Source: GCA-003244245 sp035276605 | Lineage (GTDB): Bacteria > Actinomycetota > Actinomycetes > Mycobacteriales > Pseudonocardiaceae | Assembly (NCBI GenBank): GCA_035276605.1 | Contig: DATELN010000193.1 | Location: 1-8,520, forward strand | Direction of reading: 5' to 3' | DNA: 8,520 bases | Shown here: piece by piece, positions 1-5,767 of the stretch | How positions within the stretch are numbered: position 1 is the stretch's first letter | Layout of the letters: each line of letters starts with the position of its first letter | Notes under the pieces: model-generated | Told to the model about the DNA's origin: nothing | The model's database searches: none | What the model saw: only the letters and a program-made list of their open reading frames with translations | Position numbers and translations under genes: made by a program

Positions 1-31
1 GTAGCAACGCGCACAGCCAACGAAAAAGCAG

Positions 32-99
32 CATGATCGCTGAAAGTGAGCCGTGAGCGTGCACCGCAGCGCGGTGAGCGCTCACTTTCAGCGATCATG
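32..99. repeat. 20-bp perfect inverted repeat, possible bidirectional terminator
   Basis: Positions 32-51 are the exact reverse complement of 80-99, separated by a 28-nt spacer. The spacer holds a small hairpin of its own (caccgc at 62-67 pairing with gcggtg at 71-76), so the whole element can fold into one long stem topped by a second stem. GTGAGC occurs three times on the plus strand (46-51, 53-58, 74-79). It lies past the 3' end of the DUF397 gene and has no T-run on either side. Roles that fit are a U-less actinobacterial terminator or a member of a dispersed intergenic repeat family. The inverted repeat is seen directly; the role is inferred. Confidence 0.75.
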
Positions 100-146
100 G
101 AGTAGGAATGCCCGGGCCCGCAGCCGCGGCATTCGGGCTGCGAACC

Positions 147-350
147 TCAGAAGTCGAACTCCCCATTCTTCACACCGGATACGAAATCGGCCCACTCGTG
201 CGCGTCGAAACTGAGTGGTTCACGGGTGCGGTCCTTGCTATCCCGCACAACGGCTCCCCCATTGGGCAAGGGCGCCACTTCCACACATCCCCCCTTGCTG
301 CACCGGCTACTTGTCCGGAACAGCAGCGTGGAGTGGTACGCGGTGGTCAC
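147..350 (-). CDS. DUF397 domain-containing small protein
   Basis: A 67-residue protein that is essentially one DUF397 domain. Hallmarks are the SSRCSKGGCVEVA block (residues 14-26, Cys17 and Cys22), the VRDSK strand (35-39) and the C-terminal EWADFVSGVKNGEFDF (52-67). The GTG at 348-350 is chosen because a perfect AGGAGG lies 5 nt upstream and the DUF397 fold starts soon after; an in-frame ATG at 428 would add residues that overlap the upstream regulator and do not look like the family. It starts 20 nt after the XRE gene stops, so the two are almost certainly co-transcribed. DUF397 proteins are common partners of XRE/DUF5753 regulators in actinomycetes, as in the BldB/WhiJ type of developmental gene pairs, where they are thought to modulate the regulator. 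Its exact biochemical role is unknown. Confidence 0.93.
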   Translation of the reverse strand: MTTAYHSTLLFRTSSRCSKGGCVEVAPLPNGGAVVRDSKDRTREPLSFDAHEWADFVSGVKNGEFDF

Positions 351-355
351 TGGTT

Positions 356-361
356 CCTCCT
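356..361 (-). promoter_or_regulatory. Ribosome binding site of the DUF397 gene
   Basis: CCTCCT on the plus strand reads AGGAGG on the minus strand, 5 nt before the GTG at 350. It lies in the 20-nt gap after the XRE stop codon. It decides the start in favour of the 67-residue form. Confidence 0.85.
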
Positions 362-370
362 GTAGTTGTC

Positions 371-1255
371 TTAGATCTCCCCAAGAACGTCGGCGATGAG
401 CTTGGCGGACTGATCGGTGGTCAGACATTGACCTACCAGGACGTCGAAGAGCTCTTCGTAGACGTCCACATCGTGCTCCTTTTCGAGGTAAAGATCACCC
501 ACGTGGCTCTCGATGTATACAAGATCGTTATCGTCGGTGTCGGCGAACGCTAACACCACGAACGAACCAGACACTGACCGGTGGGCCCCAACGCTAAACG
601 GCAGCACCCGCAAGGTGATATTGGGCCGCTGCGCGTCGGTGAGCAGCCGCGCTAGCTGCGCTTGCATGACCTTCGGACCGCCCACCGACCGGTACAGCAC
701 GGCTTCGTCGAGCACCACCTGGAGGATCAGCGGATCCTCATCGGCGTAGAGCCGCCACTGGCGCCGCATCCGTAGCTCGACGAGACGGTTTGTGGCATCC
801 CGGTCCGCCGTGGACAGGGTGTTGAGCACGGCGCGGGCGTAGTCCTCGGTCTGTAGCAGGCCGTGCACGACGATCGCCTCATAGCTGCGCACCTCGCTGG
901 CGTCTTGCTCCAGCGCGACGTACCGGCTGAGGTTGTCCGGACGCAAGGGATCCTCCGGATCCGGGGCCAGCACGTCGGAGAAGTCATCCCACCAACCTTG
1001 GCGGTTGCCCTCCCTAACCCAGCGCATTAGCCGGTCCCGGCGGGCCGGATCGGTGATCCCGTAGCGATCCAGCAGATCCCGGACGTCACGACGATAGGGA
1101 ATGCCTTGGCCGGTCTCCAACCTGCTGATCTTGGAGACCGAGCATTCGAGCGCCTTGGCCACCTCGTCGATGGTTAGCCCGGCCTGTTCGCGCAGCGCGC
1201 GCAGCTCGGCGCCGAGCCTGCGCCGCGGCACTACCGGACCACGTGCTGGGGACAT
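371..1255 (-). CDS. XRE-family transcriptional regulator with DUF5753 domain
   Basis: A 294-residue DNA-binding regulator. Residues 14-67 form an XRE/Cro-type helix-turn-helix (LGAELRALREQAGLTIDEVA followed by a recognition helix around SVSKISRLETGQ, 39-50). A linker with GWWDDF (87-92) leads into DUF5753, whose typical GLLQTEDYARAV lies at 132-143, and which runs nearly to the C-terminus. Length and domain order are standard for this actinobacterial family. The ATG at 1253-1255 has GGAGG 6 nt upstream (plus-strand 1262-1266); a GTG at 1327 in the same frame would add 24 unconserved residues and is rejected. The gene is followed 20 nt later by its DUF397 partner. Such regulators usually act on their own promoter and on a neighbouring divergent gene, and a palindrome upstream (1366-1379) is a candidate binding site. 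It contains one rare TTA leucine codon (plus-strand 551-553). Confidence 0.93.
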   Translation of the reverse strand: MSPARGPVVPRRRLGAELRALREQAGLTIDEVAKALECSVSKISRLETGQGIPYRRDVRDLLDRYGITDPARRDRLMRWVREGNRQGWWDDFSDVLAPDPEDPLRPDNLSRYVALEQDASEVRSYEAIVVHGLLQTEDYARAVLNTLSTADRDATNRLVELRMRRQWRLYADEDPLILQVVLDEAVLYRSVGGPKVMQAQLARLLTDAQRPNITLRVLPFSVGAHRSVSGSFVVLAFADTDDNDLVYIESHVGDLYLEKEHDVDVYEELFDVLVGQCLTTDQSAKLIADVLGEI

Positions 1256-1261
1256 CGTGCG

Positions 1262-1266
1262 CCTCC
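1262..1266 (-). promoter_or_regulatory. Ribosome binding site of the XRE regulator
   Basis: GGAGG on the minus strand, 6 nt before the ATG at 1255. It fixes the start inside the longer open frame that begins at 1327. Confidence 0.8.
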
Positions 1267-1325
1267 GTCCTTCATCGCCCGTATGAGCAGGATGTCCGAC
1301 TACCCACGAGCATGGGAAAAGCGAC

Positions 1326-1355
1326 ACGCTACGCCTCTTCGGTGAATCACATCAA
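1326..1355 (-). promoter_or_regulatory. Candidate promoter for the XRE-DUF397 operon
   Basis: On the minus strand TTGATG (plus 1350-1355) and TAGCGT (plus 1326-1331) are separated by 18 nt, a fair match to sigma-70-type -35 and -10 boxes. Transcription would start near 1319, giving a leader of about 65 nt. The palindrome at 1366-1379 lies just upstream of the -35, where a bound regulator could contact polymerase. This is pattern matching only. Confidence 0.3.
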
Positions 1356-1365
1356 GAGATCGCAC

Positions 1366-1397
1366 CATGCAATTGCATGAGTGAGTTGCGTCATGCA
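1366..1397. promoter_or_regulatory. Palindromic operator candidate upstream of the XRE gene
   Basis: CATGCAATTGCATG at 1366-1379 is a perfect 14-bp palindrome. A second, imperfect dyad TGCGTCATGCA (1387-1397) follows, with its centre about 20 bp, or two helical turns, from the first. Both are built from TGCAT/ATGCA half-sites. Position between divergent genes, next to a helix-turn-helix regulator, suggests an autoregulatory operator. The symmetry is seen directly; binding by the XRE protein is inferred. Confidence 0.55.
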
Positions 1398-1493
1398 CTC
1401 TACACCCATGGCGCCAGCAGCGCCGGGCACTGTGGCCTGGGCGATCCCCGGACCACGAGTACCGACGACAATGAGGGAAAGGGGAAGGCGATC

Positions 1494-1598
1494 ATGTCTG
1501 CATCTCACCGGAGCGCGACACGCCTCCCCGGGCGCCGGTCCTCGGACCGTAGCCAGGGAGAGCAGCGTCGTGGCGGACTAGACCGCAGTTCACGGTGA
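1494..1598 (+). CDS. Possible 34-residue Arg/Ser-rich leader peptide
   Basis: A short ORF from ATG 1494 to TGA 1596-1598, preceded 5 nt upstream by the purine-rich GGGGAAGG (1481-1488). Its stop overlaps the GTG of the following gene as GTGA (1595-1598), a classic translational-coupling arrangement. The product is very basic and low in complexity (many Arg and Ser, no hydrophobic segment) and resembles no family I know. It could be a leader ORF that delivers ribosomes to the next gene, which lacks a Shine-Dalgarno of its own, or it could be chance. The frame extends further upstream to an ATG at 1377, which falls in the operator and is unlikely to be used. Confidence 0.35.
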   Translation: MSASHRSATRLPGRRSSDRSQGEQRRGGLDRSSR

Positions 1599-1864
1599 CG
1601 CCGGAGATGCTGGGCTGGCTGTTGATGGTCGCAGCCCTGCTGGTACTCCTGGGACTCCTGCTCGGGTGGGCCTGGACCAACCAGGCCTTACAGCCCAAGC
1701 TGCGCCGACAGGCCGAGGAGCGTCGCCGGCTGAACGAAGAGTGGTTGGCGGTTCGGGCCGCCCGCCGGCAGCAGGCCGAGTGCCCGCGCTGCGCGAGTCC
1801 ACTGTCCGAACAGGACTGGTACTACGCACCGACCCTGGTGGAAGACCCACCGGATGACGACTGA
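1595..1864 (+). CDS. Small membrane-anchored protein with CxxC pair, unknown function
   Basis: An 89-residue protein of no family I recognise. It has one N-terminal transmembrane helix (about residues 6-27, very Leu-rich, closing with GWAW), then a basic and acidic, probably helical or coiled-coil stretch (33-60, rich in Arg, Glu, Gln), a CPRC pair (Cys63, Cys66), and an acidic tail ending in DDD. CPRC looks like half of a zinc ribbon; no second pair is present, so metal binding would need a dimer or partner. The GTG at 1595 overlaps the stop of the small ORF before it; ATG 1607 is an alternative start that keeps the whole helix. Neither has a clear Shine-Dalgarno. The gene is divergent from the XRE-DUF397 pair and may be its regulatory target. 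Orientation of the tail in the cytoplasm is inferred from the positive charges after the helix. Confidence 0.7.
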   Translation: MTPEMLGWLLMVAALLVLLGLLLGWAWTNQALQPKLRRQAEERRRLNEEWLAVRAARRQQAECPRCASPLSEQDWYYAPTLVEDPPDDD

Positions 1865-1925
1865 GTCGACCTAGACCTAGACGCCGGTCCGGACCAAAGG
1901 CCTAGATCAGAGGGCGTTTGGGGGC

Positions 1926-1968
1926 CACGTGAATGCTTGTGACCGCTCGGGTAGCAAGCATTCACGTG
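1926..1968. terminator. 14-bp perfect hairpin between convergent genes
   Basis: CACGTGAATGCTTG (1926-1939) pairs perfectly with 1955-1968 around a 15-nt loop. It sits 61 bp after the small membrane-protein gene and 16 bp after the 3' end of recR on the opposite strand, so it can act as a shared bidirectional terminator. There is no T-run on either strand, as is common in high-GC actinobacteria. It may also belong to a dispersed intergenic repeat family. The stretch before it (1865-1925) holds a 10-bp palindrome GGTCCGGACC (1886-1895) and three CTAG sites, with no other recognised signal. Confidence 0.7.
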
Positions 1969-1984
1969 ACAGCTGGCTCGAATG

Positions 1985-2581
1985 TCAGACAGCGCGCCGG
2001 CCGGCCAGCGCGCGGCCCAGCGTCAGCTCGTCAGCGAACTCCAGGTCACCGCCCATCGGCAGCCCGGAAGCCAGCCTAGTCACCGACAGGCCCGGGAAGT
2101 CACGCAGCATCCGCGCCAGGTAGGTGGCCGTCGCCTCACCCTCGGTATTGGGATCCGTCGCAATGATCACTTCGATGATCTCGTCGGTGCGGATGCGGGT
2201 GAGCAACTCCCGGATCCGCAGCTGATCCGGACCGACCCCGGACAGCGGATCCAGCGCCCCACCAAGCACGTGGTAGCGGCCGGTGAACTCCCGGGTGCGC
2301 TCCACCGCAAGCACGTCTTTGGGCTCTTCAACCACGCAGACCAGCCGCGGATCGCGCCGTGGGTCTGCGCAGATCCGGCAGTTCTGTTTCTCGGAAACTG
2401 TGCCGCAGACGACGCAGAACACGACTCCGTCCTTGATCCGCTGCAACGCGTCCTGCAACCGGGTCACATCAGCCGGATCCGCGGCCAGTAGGTGAAACGC
2501 CATCCGCTGGGCACTTTTAGGTCCAACGCCGGGCAGCCGCCCCAACTCGTCGATCAGGTCCTGGACGACTCCCTCGTACAC
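1985..2581 (-). CDS. recR: Recombination mediator protein RecR
   Basis: A 198-residue RecR, which works with RecF and RecO to load RecA onto SSB-coated single-stranded DNA at gaps. Domains in order: helix-hairpin-helix with LPGVGPKSAQRMAFHLL (16-32), a four-Cys zinc finger (C56, C59, C68, C71), then the Toprim domain from about residue 79, with the acidic E85-E86 and TDPNTEGEATA (142-152), and the conserved C-terminus LPMGGDLEFADELTLGRALAGRR. All key residues are present. It is slightly shorter than the mycobacterial protein in the loop around residues 130-137. The start is a GTG at 2579-2581, which begins the conserved VYEGVVQDLIDELG N-terminus; only a weak GATGGGA precedes it. It is the second gene after ybaB, 55 nt apart. 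Confidence 0.98.
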   Translation of the reverse strand: MYEGVVQDLIDELGRLPGVGPKSAQRMAFHLLAADPADVTRLQDALQRIKDGVVFCVVCGTVSEKQNCRICADPRRDPRLVCVVEEPKDVLAVERTREFTGRYHVLGGALDPLSGVGPDQLRIRELLTRIRTDEIIEVIIATDPNTEGEATATYLARMLRDFPGLSVTRLASGLPMGGDLEFADELTLGRALAGRRAV

Positions 2582-2593
2582 AGTCCCATCATG

Positions 2594-2627
2594 CCCCGCC
2601 CCGACATGTCTCCATATCGGGGCGGGG
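2594..2627 (-). promoter_or_regulatory. GC-rich hairpin between ybaB and recR
   Basis: Eleven perfect base pairs, ten of them G-C (2594-2604 with 2617-2627), around a 12-nt loop. It starts 9 nt after the ybaB stop and ends 12 nt before the recR GTG. Without a T-run it could be a partial terminator, an RNA processing or stability element, or a structure lowering recR translation. Structure is seen; function is inferred. Confidence 0.6.
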
Positions 2628-2636
2628 ATAGGTGGG

Positions 2637-2981
2637 TCACATGCCGGGCAGGCCGAAGCCTCCGGTGGGACCGCCTAGGGTGCTGGCTAGCGGACCCATT
2701 TTTTCTTGGGTGAGGTCCTGCAGGGCGTGATGCGCGTCGAGCATCGCTCCCATCACGAGGTCTTGCAGGGTCTCCACGTCGTCGGGGTCGACCACCTTGG
2801 GATTGATCGTCACGTTGCGCACCTCACCGGTACCGGCCAGCGTGACCGTGACGAGGTTCCCACCGGCCTGACCGGTGACCTCAGACTCGGCGAGCTCAGC
2901 CTGCGCACTCATGAGATCTTGCTGCATCTTCTGGGCCTGCTGCAGGATCATCTGCATGTCAGGCGCTCCACCGGGTTGCAC
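2637..2981 (-). CDS. ybaB: YbaB/EbfC family nucleoid-associated protein
   Basis: A 114-residue member of the YbaB/EbfC family: small dimeric proteins that bind DNA as part of the nucleoid and are nearly always encoded next to recR. The N-terminal helix (about residues 9-35: MQMILQQAQKMQQDLMSAQA) is followed by the conserved GQAGGNLVTVTLAGTGEV (38-54), NVTINPKVVDPDDVETLQDL (56-75) and a second helix, then a flexible Gly/Pro tail ending GLPGM. The GTG at 2979-2981 is chosen because AGGAG lies 5 nt upstream and VQPGG matches the start of mycobacterial homologues; the frame stays open far upstream but that part is unconserved. dnaX, which often precedes ybaB, is not adjacent here: the upstream neighbour is a divergent oxidoreductase. 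Confidence 0.96.
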   Translation of the reverse strand: MQPGGAPDMQMILQQAQKMQQDLMSAQAELAESEVTGQAGGNLVTVTLAGTGEVRNVTINPKVVDPDDVETLQDLVMGAMLDAHHALQDLTQEKMGPLASTLGGPTGGFGLPGM

Positions 2982-3068
2982 CGCGGCTCCTCTCGTTCCA
3001 TTAGATGCCACAGGGTAACCACCTCTGGGCGAGAGAAATCCTTGCGGTCGGGCCGTAGCGTGGGGCAC
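2982..3068. promoter_or_regulatory. Divergent intergenic region, ybaB / oxidoreductase
   Basis: Only 87 bp separate the ybaB and oxidoreductase starts, so promoters for both must lie here or inside the flanking genes. TCTAAT on the minus strand (plus-strand ATTAGA, near 3000) is a plausible -10 for ybaB, but I find no matching -35. On the plus strand nothing convincing was found and no strong Shine-Dalgarno precedes the oxidoreductase start. Confidence 0.35.
2987..2994 (-). promoter_or_regulatory. Ribosome binding site of ybaB
   Basis: GAGAGGAG on the minus strand, 5 nt before the GTG at 2981. It settles the start within a frame that is open back to 3338. Confidence 0.85.
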
Positions 3069-4442
3069 GTGCAGCAGGCCGGGACATGGGCGACATGGCA
3101 CCGCCATCGCGAGGCTGTGCAACGGCTGGAAGCCAGTTACCGGGCAATTCCCGCTGGGGCGCCGGTACGGCTGGCCAAGCGAACGTCGAACCTGTTTCGG
3201 CCGCGCGCCTCGACGGGTCACCCTGGCCTGGATGTATCCGGGCTGACCGGGGTGCTCGAGGTGGATCCGGCCAGCCGCACCGCCGAGGTCGCCGGGATGT
3301 GCACATACGAGGATCTGGTCTCGGCCACGCTGCCGCACGGCCTGACCCCGCTGGTGGTGCCCCAGCTCAAGACGATCACCCTGGGTGGCGCGGTAAGCGG
3401 GCTAGGCATCGAGGCCGCGTCGTTCCGTAACGGCCTGCCGCATGAGTCGGTCCTGGAGTTCGACGTACTCACCGGCGCCGGCGAGATCGTGACGGCTACC
3501 CCGGGGGACGAGTTGTTCGCCGGGTTTCCCAATTCCTACGGCACGCTGGGCTACGCCACCCGGTTGCGCATCGAGCTTGAGCCGGTGCACTCGCATGTGG
3601 CGCTGCGGCATGTGCGGTTTGACGACCTCGACGAGCTGTGCACCGCGGTAACGCGCATCATGGCGACCCGCGCGTGGGACGGTGAGGACGTCGACTACCT
3701 CGACGGCGTGATGTTCTCCGCCGCGGAGTCATACCTGACGCTGGGTCGGCGTGCTGAGTGGAGCGGGCCGGCTAGCGACTACACCGGAATGCAGATCTTC
3801 TACCGCTCGATCCAGCGGCGCCGCCGCGATGTGCTGACCACGCACGACTACCTGTGGCGCTGGGATACCGACTGGTTCTGGTGCTCGGGCGGCTTGGGAG
3901 CCCAGCACCCGGTGATCCGTGCGCTGTGGCCGGCCCGGCTGCGGCGCAGCGACGTCTACTGGAAGATCGTGGCGCTGGCCAACCGGGTCGACCTGGAGAA
4001 CCGCTTCGAGCAATGGCGGGGACGCCCCCGCCGGGAACGGGTGATCCAGGACGTCGAGATCCCCCTCGAACGCACCGCGGAGTTCCTGGGCTGGTTCGTC
4101 GAGCACGTGCCGATCGAGCCGGTGTGGCTGTGCCCGTTGCGGCTGCGCGGCGAGCGCTCCTGGCCGCTCTATCCGCTGGAACCCGGCCGGAACTACGTCA
4201 ACGTCGGCTTCTGGTCCAGCGTGCCGATCGCCCCGGGCGGCACGAGCAGCGATACCAACCGGGCGATCGAGCACCAGGTGGATGCGATGGGCGGGCACAA
4301 GTCGCTGTATTCGGAGTCCTTCTACTCACGGGCTCAGTTCGACGCCCGCTACGGCGGCGCGCAGTATGCGACCCTCAAGCAACGCTATGACCCGGACCGG
4401 CGACTGCTGGACCTCTACGCGAAGGCGGTGCGACGTCGATGA
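3069..4442 (+). CDS. FAD-dependent oxidoreductase, probable 10-methylene fatty acyl reductase (TmsA/BfaA-like)
   Basis: A 457-residue flavoprotein. An N-terminal FAD_binding_4 (PCMH-type) domain spans about residues 30-175, with GLTGVLEVDPASRTAEVAGM (58-77), TYEDLV (79-84), VVPQLKTITLGGAVSGLGIE (96-115) and SFRNGLPHESVLE (118-130). The C-terminal part carries YLDGVMF (210-216) and ends in YDPDRRLLDLYAKAV, as in DHCR24-like reductases. It is very close to mycobacterial Rv3719. With the methyltransferase next door, proteins of this kind are known to reduce a 10-methylene acyl chain to the 10-methyl form using FAD and probably NADPH. No His for covalent flavin linkage is evident at the usual Gly-rich site. 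The start is uncertain: GTG 3069 fits the family's N-terminus, but GTG 3060 and TTG 3042 are in frame and none has a good ribosome binding site. The stop overlaps the next gene's ATG by 4 nt. Confidence 0.93.
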   Translation: MQQAGTWATWHRHREAVQRLEASYRAIPAGAPVRLAKRTSNLFRPRASTGHPGLDVSGLTGVLEVDPASRTAEVAGMCTYEDLVSATLPHGLTPLVVPQLKTITLGGAVSGLGIEAASFRNGLPHESVLEFDVLTGAGEIVTATPGDELFAGFPNSYGTLGYATRLRIELEPVHSHVALRHVRFDDLDELCTAVTRIMATRAWDGEDVDYLDGVMFSAAESYLTLGRRAEWSGPASDYTGMQIFYRSIQRRRRDVLTTHDYLWRWDTDWFWCSGGLGAQHPVIRALWPARLRRSDVYWKIVALANRVDLENRFEQWRGRPRRERVIQDVEIPLERTAEFLGWFVEHVPIEPVWLCPLRLRGERSWPLYPLEPGRNYVNVGFWSSVPIAPGGTSSDTNRAIEHQVDAMGGHKSLYSESFYSRAQFDARYGGAQYATLKQRYDPDRRLLDLYAKAVRRR

Positions 4443-5767
4443 CGACTTTCCGAGAGCGGCGCACCCCCAGCCCAGCACAGGCCACGATGGGTGCAGATCG
4501 GCTGTCGCTGGCCGGCATCGTCGAGCTGCTGTCCGATGGCACCTTCCCAGTCCGGTTCACCGCCTACGACGGCAGCGCTACCGGCCCGTCCGACTCCAAG
4601 ATCAGCGTGCACCTGGCGACGCCGCGGGGCGCCACCTACATATTCACCGCGCCCGGGGACCTCGGCATGGCCCGCGCCTACATCGCCGGTGATCTGCAGG
4701 CATCCGGGGTGCATTCCGGTGACCCGTACGTCGCCATGCGGTTGATGGCCGACGAGGTGCACTTCCGGCGCCCGACCCTGGCCGAGCTGGCGCTGATCAC
4801 CCGCTCGCTGGGTTGGGAGTTGTTGCGGCCGGTGCCACCGCCGCCGCAGGAGTCGCGGCCCCGGTGGCGCCGGACGCTCGAGGGCCTGGCGCATTCCCGC
4901 AACCGTGACTCCACGGCGATCTCCCACCACTACGACGTGTCCAACCGGTTCTACGGGATGTTCCTCGGCCCGACGATGACCTACACCTGCGCGGTGTTCG
5001 ACCATCCGGAGGCGAGCCTGGAGCAGGCCCAGGAACGCAAGCACGAGCTGATCGCCGACAAGTTGGGGTTGCGCGCGGGGATGCGGCTGCTCGATATCGG
5101 CTGCGGCTGGGGCGGCATGGTGCGCTACGCGGCGCGCCGCGGGGTGCGCGCCCTGGGCGTCACGCTGTCCGCCGAGCAAGCGAAGTGGGCGCAGCAGACT
5201 ATCGCAACCGAGGGGCTGTCCGAACTGGCCGAGGTGCGCCACCTGGACTACCGGGATGCGCCCGGTCGCGAGTACGACGCCATCTCGTCGATCGGCCTGC
5301 TTGAGCACGTCGGGCTGCACTCCTACCCGGCGTACTTCGCGAAGCTATACGCCAAGCTGCGTCCGGGCGGGCGGCTGCTCAATCACTGCATCACCCAGCC
5401 GGACAACCGCACCAAGGCGCAAAGCGACCCGTTCATCGACCGCTACGTGTTCCCCGACGGTGAGCTGCCCGGCGCCGGCAAGGTCATCACTGAGGCGCAG
5501 AACAGCGGCCTCGAATTGCGCCATGTGGAAAACCTGCGGGAACACTACGCGCTGACCCTCAAGCACTGGAACGCCAACTTGGTGGCGCACTGGGACGAGT
5601 GCGTGGCCGAGGTCGGCGAGCCCACCGCCCGGGTGTGGGGCCTGTACATGGCCGCCTCGCGGCTGTCGTTCGAGCGAAACGGGATCGAGCTGCACCAGGT
5701 GCTGCTGGTGCGCCCCGACGCCACCGGCAGCTCCCACGTGCCGTTACGCCCCTGGTGGCGCGGCTGA
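4439..5767 (+). CDS. SAM-dependent cyclopropane-fatty-acid-synthase-family methyltransferase (TmsB/BfaB-like)
   Basis: A 442-residue methyltransferase of the CFA/mycolic-acid cyclopropane synthase family. The N-terminal domain (about 20-150) precedes the family motif SHHYDVSNRFYGMFLGPTMT (162-181), the SAM-binding loop LLDIGCGWGG (217-226), LSAEQAKWA (243-251), GLLEHVG (286-292), NHCIT (305-309), RYVFPDGELP (335-344) and HYALTLKHW (369-377). By analogy with known enzymes, E289, H306, I308 and Y370 are likely active-site residues, including bicarbonate ligands. It closely resembles mycobacterial Rv3720, beginning with the same MTTF and ending at PLRPWW. The ATG overlaps the preceding stop as ATGA, so the two are translationally coupled. 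Expected reaction: SAM methylates the double bond of an oleoyl phospholipid to give a 10-methylene chain, which the partner flavoprotein reduces. A plain cyclopropane synthase is the alternative; the partner gene makes it less likely. One TTA codon near the end (5744-5746). Confidence 0.95.
   Translation: MTTFRERRTPSPAQATMGADRLSLAGIVELLSDGTFPVRFTAYDGSATGPSDSKISVHLATPRGATYIFTAPGDLGMARAYIAGDLQASGVHSGDPYVAMRLMADEVHFRRPTLAELALITRSLGWELLRPVPPPPQESRPRWRRTLEGLAHSRNRDSTAISHHYDVSNRFYGMFLGPTMTYTCAVFDHPEASLEQAQERKHELIADKLGLRAGMRLLDIGCGWGGMVRYAARRGVRALGVTLSAEQAKWAQQTIATEGLSELAEVRHLDYRDAPGREYDAISSIGLLEHVGLHSYPAYFAKLYAKLRPGGRLLNHCITQPDNRTKAQSDPFIDRYVFPDGELPGAGKVITEAQNSGLELRHVENLREHYALTLKHWNANLVAHWDECVAEVGEPTARVWGLYMAASRLSFERNGIELHQVLLVRPDATGSSHVPLRPWWRG

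Noticed and set aside
32..99. The inverted repeat as the end of an insertion sequence or a CRISPR repeat
   Set aside because: No transposase, target-site duplication or regularly spaced direct repeats are present; the arms form one hairpin only.
108..553. Plus-strand open frames at 108-365 and 215-553
   Set aside because: They are antisense to the DUF397 gene and the end of the XRE gene, both of which have strong family motifs and ribosome binding sites.
1381..1581. A 66-codon plus-strand frame (57 residues from ATG 1408) near the operator
   Set aside because: It has no ribosome binding site, does not couple to the next gene, and overlaps the better-placed 34-residue ORF.
2706..3068. An upstream extension of the oxidoreductase frame to an ATG at 2706
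   Set aside because: It runs antisense through all of ybaB, shows no similarity to the family, and the conserved protein begins near 3069.
3069..4442. The oxidoreductase as DprE1 (decaprenylphosphoryl-ribose oxidase)
   Set aside because: The folds are related, but its sequence follows the Rv3719-type protein throughout and it is coupled to a fatty acid methyltransferase, not to a DprE2-like reductase.
4415..5320. A 301-codon open frame on the minus strand
   Set aside because: It lies entirely antisense to the end of the oxidoreductase and the methyltransferase, whose motifs are clear. Its composition (many Gln, His, Arg, Pro) is that of a high-GC shadow frame.
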